64,000 nucleotides of DNA, from assembly GCA_040349255.1 (NCBI GenBank), contig JBEQUE010000005.1, positions 3,265 to 67,264 of the forward strand. The letters run 5' to 3'. The position numbers were made by a program, and so were the translations under genes. Below the pieces are notes generated by a model. It saw only the letters and a list, made by a program, of their open reading frames with translations, was not told the origin of the DNA and made no database searches. Position 1 is the first letter of the stretch. The number at the start of each line of letters is the position of its first letter. Shown piece by piece: positions 57,536-64,000 of the stretch. The DNA is from DATMER01 sp040349255. Its GTDB lineage: Bacteria; Acidobacteriota; Thermoanaerobaculia; Multivoradales; UBA5704.

Positions 57536-58974
57536 TGCGCATTTGCCAGGTCGCGGCGGAGGTGGCTCCGTTCGCCAAGACAGGCGGGCTGGGCGACGTG
57601 GTCGGAGGCCTGTCGGCGTACCTCGGCCGCGCGGGCCACGATGTCCGCATCGTGATGCCGTTCTACGGCCAGCTCGCGCGGCGGCCGGAGACTTTCATCC
57701 CGGTGGACTTCATCCAGCGCGTGCCGATCCCGATGGGCGGCCGGCTGTTCTCGGTCTCGGCGCTCACCTGCAAGCTGCCCGGCAGCGACGTGGACGTCTA
57801 TTTCGTCTCCTGCCCCGAGCTCTATGCGCAGGAAGGGATCTATCACGGCGACGGGTCAGACGGAGTCCGCTTCGGCGTGCTCACCCGGGCCGCGTTCGAG
57901 CTCTGCCAGCGCATGGGCTGGGGCCCGGACGTCGTCCACTGCCACGACTGGCACACCGCGCTCGCGCCGGTCTATCTCAAGGCGCTGTACGACTGGGACC
58001 GGCTGTTCGACCGCACGCGGACCGTGCTGACGATCCACAACATGGCCTTCCAGGGCTATCTGTCCGCCGGATACGTGAACGATCTCGGCCTCGGGAAGCA
58101 TGGCTGGATGCTGGACACCGCGGGCGGGGCCTTCAACGTGCTCAAGAACGGGTTGATCCACGCCGACGCGATCACGGCCGTGAGCCGCACCTACGCCCGC
58201 GAGATCCAGGGCGACCAGGGCTTCGGCCTGGACTGGCTGCTGCGGGCGCGCGCGGACCGGCTGTTCGGCATCGTCAACGGCGTGGACTACGGCGAGTGGG
58301 ATCCGCAGCGCGATCCGCACCTGCCGTTTCACTACTCCGCCGACGACCTCGCGGGCAAGCGGGAGATGAAGCGGACGCTCCTCAAGGAGACCGGGATCGG
58401 GGAGGGGGATCTCGAAACGCCGATCGTCGGAATCGTCTCGCGCCTGACTGCTCAGAAAGGTTTTGAATTGGGCTTCGACGTCCTGCCGGCCCTTCTGGCA
58501 CGGCGGAACTTCCGCCTGATCGCGCTCGGCAGCGGCGAGCCGAAGTACGAGGACTTCTTCCAGTGGCTCCAGTGGCGCTTCGCGGGCCGGGCCTGGTTCT
58601 ACCGCGGCTTCCACAACCCGCTCGCGCACTGGATCGAGGCGGGTGCCGACCTCTTCCTGATGCCGTCGCGCTTCGAGCCCTGCGGCCTGAACCAGATGTA
58701 CAGCCTGCGCTACGGCACGCCGCCGATCGTCCGGAAGACCGGCGGCCTGGCCGACACGGTCGAGCCCTGGAACGCGCAGACCGGCCAGGGCACCGGCTTC
58801 GTCTTCGAGCACTTCGACGCCGAAGGGCTACGCTGGGCTCTGGACACGGCGCTCGACGCCTGGGAGGACCGCGCCTCCTGGGGCCGCCTCATGCGCAACG
58901 GCATGGAGAAGGACTACTCCTGGGACGTGCAGGGCCGGGAGTACGAAGAGCTCTACCGGCGGTTCGCGGGATAG
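57535..58974 (+). CDS. glgA: Glycogen synthase
   Basis: 479 aa from the ATG at 57535, overlapping the glgC stop (TGATG). A GT5 glycosyltransferase that adds glucose from ADP-glucose. ADP-glucose-binding KTGGLGDVVGGL near residue 15, VVHCHDWHTALAPVYL near residue 130, and the C-terminal EPCGLNQMYSLRYGTPPIVR near residue 380 are diagnostic. Length is normal. With glgC it forms a two-gene glycogen module; glgB and glgP are not in the window. Confidence 0.96.
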   Translation: MRICQVAAEVAPFAKTGGLGDVVGGLSAYLGRAGHDVRIVMPFYGQLARRPETFIPVDFIQRVPIPMGGRLFSVSALTCKLPGSDVDVYFVSCPELYAQEGIYHGDGSDGVRFGVLTRAAFELCQRMGWGPDVVHCHDWHTALAPVYLKALYDWDRLFDRTRTVLTIHNMAFQGYLSAGYVNDLGLGKHGWMLDTAGGAFNVLKNGLIHADAITAVSRTYAREIQGDQGFGLDWLLRARADRLFGIVNGVDYGEWDPQRDPHLPFHYSADDLAGKREMKRTLLKETGIGEGDLETPIVGIVSRLTAQKGFELGFDVLPALLARRNFRLIALGSGEPKYEDFFQWLQWRFAGRAWFYRGFHNPLAHWIEAGADLFLMPSRFEPCGLNQMYSLRYGTPPIVRKTGGLADTVEPWNAQTGQGTGFVFEHFDAEGLRWALDTALDAWEDRASWGRLMRNGMEKDYSWDVQGREYEELYRRFAG

Positions 58975-58999
58975 AGGGGCGCAGACGTCTGCGCCCCTC
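58974..58999. terminator. Bidirectional terminator-like palindrome after glgA
   Basis: A perfect 13 + 13 palindrome (58974-58986 / 58987-58999) that begins at the last base of the glgA stop codon and lies between convergent genes. As RNA it would form a GC-rich stem of about 11 bp with a 4-base loop. There is no long U-tract. Confidence 0.5.
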
Positions 59000-59007
59000 C
59001 AGGCTCT

Positions 59008-59337
59008 TCAGTTGGCCGCCATCGGCGGAGCGACGTCCGCATTGAGGCAGGCGGCGGCCGGGGCGAGGGTGGGCGCACCGAGACCGATCTCGGTGAGGGA
59101 CTTCTGCGTCTGCGTCTGCGCGGACTGGGCGGCCGCGCACTGGATGTAGTAGCAGCTACAGGGCCCGTTGCTGGCGCAGAGCGCTCCCGTGGGAGTCGGG
59201 GAATCCTGGCACTGCCGACAGAGGGGGCCCACCTTGACGCAGATGCCGTAGCAATCGGCGGAGGCCGATCCAGCGAGGCCAAAGAGAGCGGCGAAGACGG
59301 CGAGGCAGAGAACGAGACGGGTTCCGGTCAATCTCAT
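59008..59337 (-). CDS. Cys-rich secreted peptide (8-Cys framework, copy 1)
   Basis: 109 aa with a signal peptide (LVLCLAVFAALFGLAGSASA). The mature part begins DCYGICVKVGPLCRQCQDSP and carries eight cysteines with spacing C-x3-C-x6-C-x2-C-x10-C-x5-C-x-C-x4-C, then a Cys-poor Gln/Ala-rich tail (one more Cys). The protein at 59457-59759 has the same framework although the sequence between cysteines differs. It is convergent with glgA. Function unknown; probably a disulfide-stabilised extracellular peptide. Confidence 0.8.
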   Translation of the reverse strand: MRLTGTRLVLCLAVFAALFGLAGSASADCYGICVKVGPLCRQCQDSPTPTGALCASNGPCSCYYIQCAAAQSAQTQTQKSLTEIGLGAPTLAPAAACLNADVAPPMAAN

Positions 59338-59456
59338 AGGCTCCTTTCCGTGAGGAATCAGTCCTCACGCATAGCAGTATATCTACGAGGTCGAACGCCT
59401 GAAGTTGCGAAAGCATGGCGAGCCCGGAGGGCGCTCCGGGCTCGCCGGGCTTCCGG

Positions 59457-59759
59457 CTATCGGGTCGCCGGTGTCATCGGAGTGGTCGTCGCGGGGGAGC
59501 CGGGTTCCGGAGCGAAGATCCCGAAGGCTTCCGGCGTCACGGCCGCCTCGGTCGTTGAGGCGGAGGGCCACCAGCAGATCTCGTCCAGGCAGTGGCAGGC
59601 GCTCATCTGGCGGCAACCCGAATAGTCGTCTCCGGTGTAGACGCAGCCCCAGCAGTTCTCCGAGATCTCCGTACAGAGATATCCGCACGCCTGGGCTGCC
59701 GGAGCGCAGAGGGCGAATAGCAGGGCGAGTCCGATCGCGGCCTTCGTCATCGGTTTCAT
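59457..59759 (-). CDS. Cys-rich secreted peptide (8-Cys framework, copy 2)
   Basis: 100 aa with a signal peptide (AAIGLALLFALCAPAAQA). The mature part begins CGYLCTEISENCWGCVYTGD and has eight cysteines with spacing C-x3-C-x6-C-x2-C-x9-C-x5-C-x-C-x4-C, one residue different from copy 1 in a single loop. A Cys-free Pro/Thr/Ala-rich tail follows. GGAG lies a few bases before the ATG. The two copies are 119 bases apart in the same orientation, so they are probably tandem paralogues. Family not recognised. Confidence 0.8.
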   Translation of the reverse strand: MKPMTKAAIGLALLFALCAPAAQACGYLCTEISENCWGCVYTGDDYSGCRQMSACHCLDEICWWPSASTTEAAVTPEAFGIFAPEPGSPATTTPMTPATR

Positions 59760-59868
59760 CGGGATCTCCTTCGAGCGACCCGGAAGGGATCATTCCCTTC
59801 GAGAAGACCGCAATCTTAGCAAGTGGCTATCCGCTCATCCAGAGATCCGGACGTCGCCCGAGATGCGG

Positions 59869-60081
59869 TCACGCCGCGACGTCGATGTACTCCACACGGC
59901 TGGAAGGCTGAGGCGCGGGGATGCCGTCCTCCCCCATGCCCTCCAGATGGAATTCGATGGCCTCCCGAATCTGCTGCTCAACTTCCGCCAGGGTAACGCC
60001 CGTGGTGACGCATCCCGGAAGATCCGGGACGTAGGCGGAGTAGTTGTTTTCAGCTCGCTCGATGACTACCGCATAGCGCAT
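59869..60081 (-). CDS. HicB-like antitoxin (orphan)
   Basis: 70 aa, the partial RNase H-like fold of HicB: RYAVVIERAENNYSAYVPDL, PGCVTTGVTLAEVEQQIREA, then IEFHLEGMGEDG. There is no C-terminal DNA-binding helix-turn-helix or ribbon, so it is the short kind. No HicA toxin frame is present next to it (34 bases to the nuclease gene upstream; Cys-rich gene downstream). Either an antitoxin kept without its toxin or a regulator of another partner. Confidence 0.78.
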   Translation of the reverse strand: MRYAVVIERAENNYSAYVPDLPGCVTTGVTLAEVEQQIREAIEFHLEGMGEDGIPAPQPSSRVEYIDVAA

Positions 60082-60115
60082 GACAACCTCAACGGAACAC
60101 CCAGAGAGCAGTAAG

Positions 60116-61555
60116 TCAGGAGTACCGGCTTAGGGAGCTTGGCCTGGGCAGGTCACCCCGGATGAGCACGATACCTAGCACGATTGGCCGATCGCCGCCG
60201 GTCGGTGGGGAGATGAATCTCACCCCGATATCGTTTTCCAGGCTTCCGGGCGCGGCCCCTTTCTGAGGCCGGCAGAGGACCGCCAGCACGCCGCACCTGC
60301 GGTCGCTTCCAACGACATACTGCGAGAGCTGCTGCCCTGAGGCTTCGAGCGCACCTTCCAGATCGACCGGCTGCGGATCGACCTTCAGCTCCAGGCGGAC
60401 GCCATGGAAGGAGAGATCGGTGATGCCGCCAGCGACATGAGAGTGTTCGTCCAGATCCGAGCCGATGTTCCGGTTGGTTCTCAGCCTCGATTTCATCTCT
60501 TTCTGGAAATCCGCTTCCGACCAGTCTCCGGGGAAGATGTTGTCCGCAAGGCTCTCATGGGCGACGAGCCCCACGGCGCCGAGAAGCGCCAGAAAGGAGG
60601 CCAGTTCCTCATCAGGCAGGCCGTGAGGCCGCGCCTGGTCCCGGGCATGCCGGACAGCCTGGGCAACGGCCCTGTTCCCGCCCCAGAGGTGGTCGTGCTC
60701 CTCGCAGCGGAAACGAAGGTGGCTTTGGCCCTGCACGACCACCTTCGGCATCTCACCCTCCGCGGGAAGCAGGTGGACGCCATACGAAATTTCAAGAGGC
60801 CGGGCGAGGGAGTCGTGTGGGAGCCGAACGCAGAGCCTTCCCGTCCGGGAGAACGTCAGGGCGCCCGAGGAGCTCTCCTCGATGGTGAACGTCGGCGCTT
60901 CGATCGTTCCATAGGGCTCGACCGTGAGGGGGGAGACCTCGACCGCCTTAGCCCTAGGGGGCCATTGAGAAAGCCGGACCTCGACGCTGAGGTCGTAAAG
61001 GAGGTTTGCCCGGATGTCCTTAGGTTCTCCGACTGGGTCGGTCCCCAAGCTGAACCTAAGGACTGCGACGACCGCCCTGGGTTCGGGCCGTGCCTTGCCG
61101 GTCAGTTCCGAAGTATCAAGCTTCGCCGGGGCCGGCGGACCCGGAAAGGGCAGGGGCAGTCGGACCGCGAGGAGATCCTCGAAGCAGGCCTCGACCTCCT
61201 CCTCGGCCGATACCTCCGTCAGTTTCCGCGCCACCTTCTCCACATCCGGACCGGACGGGCCGCCGACTCCCCGCCGGACCACGTCCCGCGCCCGCTGCCG
61301 GGCAGCCCGCAGGTGGCGGTCGGCATCCATCTCCGCGTCCCGCACGGCTGCACCCCAAAGGTGAAGGTGCCCCACGGCACGGACGAGCTCTCCATAAGCG
61401 GAGAAGGCTATCCCGGCACCGGGCTCCAAGCGCTTGGACAGGCTTTCGAGCTCGTCGGCGACCACGGCCAGTTCGTTCGCCGGGCGGGCACCCGCCTGCA
61501 CACTGCGGAGCGCCTCAATCGCCTGAAGCCGGGGCTGGTACTCTGGGAAAAACAT
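60116..61555 (-). CDS. Protein with C-terminal PD-(D/E)XK-like nuclease domain
   Basis: 479 aa from the ATG at 61555 (MFFPEYQPRLQAIEAL). The first 130 residues are helical (ADELESLSKRLEPG; ARQRARDVVRRGV), a central beta-rich domain follows (RLSQWPPRAKAVEVSPLTVE), and the last 120 residues look like a nuclease: GGITDLSFHGVRLELKV near residue 390 gives D-x8-E-x-K, followed by a QQLSQYVVGSDRRCGVLAVL helix-strand. Its start overlaps the helical-repeat gene by 41 bases, so the two are coupled. Probably the effector of a defence module; nuclease assignment is by motif only. Confidence 0.65.
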   Translation of the reverse strand: MFFPEYQPRLQAIEALRSVQAGARPANELAVVADELESLSKRLEPGAGIAFSAYGELVRAVGHLHLWGAAVRDAEMDADRHLRAARQRARDVVRRGVGGPSGPDVEKVARKLTEVSAEEEVEACFEDLLAVRLPLPFPGPPAPAKLDTSELTGKARPEPRAVVAVLRFSLGTDPVGEPKDIRANLLYDLSVEVRLSQWPPRAKAVEVSPLTVEPYGTIEAPTFTIEESSSGALTFSRTGRLCVRLPHDSLARPLEISYGVHLLPAEGEMPKVVVQGQSHLRFRCEEHDHLWGGNRAVAQAVRHARDQARPHGLPDEELASFLALLGAVGLVAHESLADNIFPGDWSEADFQKEMKSRLRTNRNIGSDLDEHSHVAGGITDLSFHGVRLELKVDPQPVDLEGALEASGQQLSQYVVGSDRRCGVLAVLCRPQKGAAPGSLENDIGVRFISPPTGGDRPIVLGIVLIRGDLPRPSSLSRYS

Positions 61556-63983
61556 CCCTCCGCTCCCTGTTGATCTCCTCGTCACGGGCAATCTCCGCTT
61601 CCAGAGCACGAATTTCCTGGATCAACGCGCTAGCGTCATGCGGCCTCCGCTGCTCCAGAGCCAATTCCAGCTCCAATGCCTTGGCATAGACCGCGAGCCG
61701 CAGACGTTGCGGCAAACGCGACCGCTCGTTCCCACAGGCAAGGACGGCAGCATTGGCGAGTCTGGCCGCAGCGTCCCATTCTCCATGCTCGTTGAGCAGA
61801 GAGAGGAGCGGTATCACGGCCATGGGCCTCCCGTGTGCCACTTCCTGGCCGACCGTTACAATGCGCTCTGCAACACGGCTTACTTCCTCCCCGGGGAGCC
61901 TCTTCAGTTGTTCGACGACGAACTCACTCCGATGGTCAAATGGCTGACCCGTGATGGGCAAGCTCAGTAGCAGGTCCCCATATCCAGGACAGCTCCGCAG
62001 GAAGTGGCCAGCCTCACGCACGAAACCATACGCGTGCTCCTCCTCTAGCCTGCGCCCGATCGCCAACGAGTAGCGCTGGGCCCTGCCGAACAGTTGTTGG
62101 TCCTCCGACGCCAGAGCCAACAGCTTGGAGAGTGCTCTGGCAAGGAAGTTCCCATCCAATCCCTGGTCTGCGTAGACTCGAACAAGCGCGCTCACCCGCT
62201 GGAGCGCAAGGGTTCGATAATGCTCGGGCAAAGTGGCGTTCTGAAGGGAGTAGAGGGCTCGCTGGTGAACCCCCATATATGGATCGCCAAGCAGGATGAG
62301 AAAACTCTCATGGAGAAGAGAGGGAAGGTTCTCGGCTCCGAGATGGTCACAAAGATCCTTGTATGCGACACATGCTGCGGACCTGACGAGGATCGAGGCA
62401 TGCGTCATGGCCGAATAGACCTCCGGAAGAACCCGAGACTGCTGCACGTGGCTGGCGCGGATCTCTCCCAGGACTTCGACCAGCATCGCCCTGAAGCGGT
62501 CAGCAAGAGGTGGCAGGGGATGCAACGTCTCGAAGATCAGCGTCAATACCTTGTTTCGAACGTCCGAGTCGGGATGATGCCGGGCTATCCACACAACAAA
62601 CTCCATCAGAGCGTTCGCAAGGCCAAGGAGAGCCATCTGTCTTGCTCCGTGGAACAGCTCCTGCAATCCCTTCGGCCGTGGATCGCTGAGGATTGAAGAA
62701 CCTTGGGCTGCAGCGTCCGCCTGCTGGCACGCCACCGCTGCTACTCCGAGCAATGTCTCGACCGATTCCGCGGCAAGGTCCCACGGGATTAGATATAAAT
62801 CCTGATCCCGTAGGAATTCGTTCAAGCGCTGCAGCCGCGAATCCTCAGGAAGAGCCGCAAGGACCCTCAGGATCATTTGAAATGCATTGGCCTGGACAGG
62901 GCTCGAGTTCGACGACCTCTCTCGTTCCTTGGATGAGTGCCGGCCCGAGGCATCACGGATCTGAAAGAAGTCCATAAGGGTCCTGAGCACTCCGCTCCTC
63001 ACGTTCTCGTCACCATCCTCCAGATGGCGGTCGAGGAGGTCTTCGATGTCCCGAGGAAAGTGAAGAAGCAGTGCGGCCAAGGCCCAGGAGGCAGCCGCGG
63101 ATGTGGGACCCGCGTCGTATGAATCGTCGGGCAACCTGAAAGAACCGATGAGGCATGCGCCAAGACCCCTAGCATCGAGGGAGGCGCCACCGTTCAGGAA
63201 CGTGACGATTGCGGACGCAGCGGCTCGCCTTGGATTTTTATCCTCCTGGGAGAGCGCATTCTTGAGACCTGCCTCTACCACCTCCGGCGCGGCCCTGTGT
63301 GCAGCCAGGAGGGGGTCTGGATGGCTCGCTCTGAACCGGTCGAACACCGAACCACTAGGCTCCTCCGCCAGAACGAGCAGACCGGGAAAGGCTGCCTGGA
63401 TCTCTGCGGTATGAGATTCATCCAGTTGCCTGCCGGCGATTTCAACAGACTCCTCCATGGCTTCATGCCTTGCCACGGCCTGAAGAGCAAGCCGGCCCAG
63501 ACCCTGACTGGGGTACCCAGTCAGTTCCAAAGCCTGGAGACCCGCCCTCACCCGGTGCTCTCCACCCGCTTCCACGACCTCTACGATTAGTTCCTGAAGG
63601 TCGCCGCCAATCGTGTCTGCTACGGCTCGCACAGTTTCCACGAGTTCTTGGGCAGGAGCATCCGAAGGCTCCCGGTCGAGGCGATCGAGCAGCGCTAGGA
63701 GACTCCTCCTTGCATGTGCTGCGTTCTCCAAGGCTAAGTCACGCTTGCCTGCACGACTTTCCAGGGCAGCGGCAAGGGCATGCTCGCGCTCTCTTGCTTC
63801 CTCCCTCTGGTGAGCCTGCGCTCGCTCCCGTTCGCCAAGCAGATGGCTGAGGTTTGGAAAACCAACGGGCACCCTCCTGGTGCAGTCGAAGCAGTTCCGG
63901 TCGTGGAAGTCCAGGGCATTTCTTTCCGCGTGCATGCTGATCGCACCGTGGGCGCGCTCATGCACGCAGGTGAAACGGCTCAT
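61515..63983 (-). CDS. Large helical-repeat protein with N-terminal Cys/His motif; start near window edge
   Basis: 822 aa from the ATG at 63983; the frame stays open to the edge, so the true start could be further right. The first 45 residues carry Cys and His (FTCVHERAHGAISMHAERNA, then RNCFDCTRRV), a possible metal site. The remaining 770 residues are helix pairs like HEAT/ARM repeats (VRSGVLRTLMDFFQIRD; DVRNKVLTLIFETLHPLP; VRSAACVAYKDLCDHLG). No enzymatic motif is seen, so it is likely a sensor or scaffold. It overlaps the nuclease gene by 41 bases. By eye the GC content is clearly lower than in the rest of the window, which fits recent acquisition. Confidence 0.7.
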   Translation of the reverse strand: MSRFTCVHERAHGAISMHAERNALDFHDRNCFDCTRRVPVGFPNLSHLLGERERAQAHQREEAREREHALAAALESRAGKRDLALENAAHARRSLLALLDRLDREPSDAPAQELVETVRAVADTIGGDLQELIVEVVEAGGEHRVRAGLQALELTGYPSQGLGRLALQAVARHEAMEESVEIAGRQLDESHTAEIQAAFPGLLVLAEEPSGSVFDRFRASHPDPLLAAHRAAPEVVEAGLKNALSQEDKNPRRAAASAIVTFLNGGASLDARGLGACLIGSFRLPDDSYDAGPTSAAASWALAALLLHFPRDIEDLLDRHLEDGDENVRSGVLRTLMDFFQIRDASGRHSSKERERSSNSSPVQANAFQMILRVLAALPEDSRLQRLNEFLRDQDLYLIPWDLAAESVETLLGVAAVACQQADAAAQGSSILSDPRPKGLQELFHGARQMALLGLANALMEFVVWIARHHPDSDVRNKVLTLIFETLHPLPPLADRFRAMLVEVLGEIRASHVQQSRVLPEVYSAMTHASILVRSAACVAYKDLCDHLGAENLPSLLHESFLILLGDPYMGVHQRALYSLQNATLPEHYRTLALQRVSALVRVYADQGLDGNFLARALSKLLALASEDQQLFGRAQRYSLAIGRRLEEEHAYGFVREAGHFLRSCPGYGDLLLSLPITGQPFDHRSEFVVEQLKRLPGEEVSRVAERIVTVGQEVAHGRPMAVIPLLSLLNEHGEWDAAARLANAAVLACGNERSRLPQRLRLAVYAKALELELALEQRRPHDASALIQEIRALEAEIARDEEINRERRDVFPRVPAPASGD

Positions 63984-64000
63984 CGCGAGGGGAAGTCCGG

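Noticed and set aside
59869..60115. HicA toxin gene beside HicB
   Set aside because: The 34-base gap upstream and the downstream gap contain no HicA-like frame.

Overview
The window is about 64 kb of GC-rich bacterial chromosome, densely packed with genes on both strands. Gene content (ECF sigma / zinc-finger anti-sigma pairs, TPR–CHAT and caspase-like peptidases, S9 and trypsin-like secreted peptidases, a secreted 405-aa protein of a kind I associate with Acidobacteriota, homodimeric pyruvate dehydrogenase E1) suggests an acidobacterium, perhaps of the Thermoanaerobaculia type. That assignment is inference from family memory, not from a marker gene. I found no rRNA, tRNA, CRISPR array, transposase or phage structural gene.

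Left part (0-9.9 kb): an ECF sigma factor, its membrane anti-sigma factor and a TPR–CHAT protein form one coupled operon; then an SDR that has lost its catalytic tyrosine, a YceI protein, aceE, a lipoprotein, a caspase-family protein and a lipocalin-like protein.

Accessory island 1 (9.9-13.3 kb): a DUF262 (GmrSD-type) protein is followed by almost 1 kb without an ordinary gene. This stretch holds a strong hairpin, an inverted pair of 60-bp hairpin elements and, between them, a 16-unit array with a strict 20-bp period. A truncated nucleotidyltransferase and its small partner gene lie just beyond.

Housekeeping block (13.3-32.2 kb): recN, tsaC, an S55 peptidase, a beta-propeller protein, coaD, add and a second sigma/anti-sigma pair form one tightly overlapping run. 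Then come an MNT/HEPN pair with a degenerate HEPN protein, a YkgJ protein, an S9 peptidase, an FHA-GGDEF protein, a GNAT / di-iron oxygenase / proline dehydrogenase operon, a zinc-finger helical protein and lipA.

Secreted-protein block (32.3-39.3 kb): a secreted protein, a Cys-rich peptide coupled to a large multi-domain Ig-like protein, a hemolysin III/TetR pair and a secreted serine peptidase with a knottin-like tail.

Accessory island 2 (39.3-45.4 kb): a helicase-type restriction subunit and its adenine methyltransferase, followed directly by a second array with a 20-21-bp period (GCAAC core, about 20 direct copies) and an unrecognised 168-aa gene. The two arrays differ in sequence but share the same period and the same place: just 3' of a restriction-type gene. 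This is the most unusual signal in the window.

Metabolic block (45.4-59 kb): an MHS-type transporter operon, a secreted protein, the nadA-nadB-nadC-PPOX-quinone oxidoreductase-DinB operon with a consensus promoter carrying dyads next to nrtR, the lipB-nrtR pair, and glgC-glgA. lipA and lipB together would supply the lipoyl cofactor used by the complex that contains AceE.

Right end (59-64 kb): two Cys-rich secreted peptides that share an eight-cysteine framework, an orphan HicB, and a lower-GC gene pair (a helical-repeat protein and a PD-(D/E)XK-like nuclease) that is a candidate defence module cut by the window edge.
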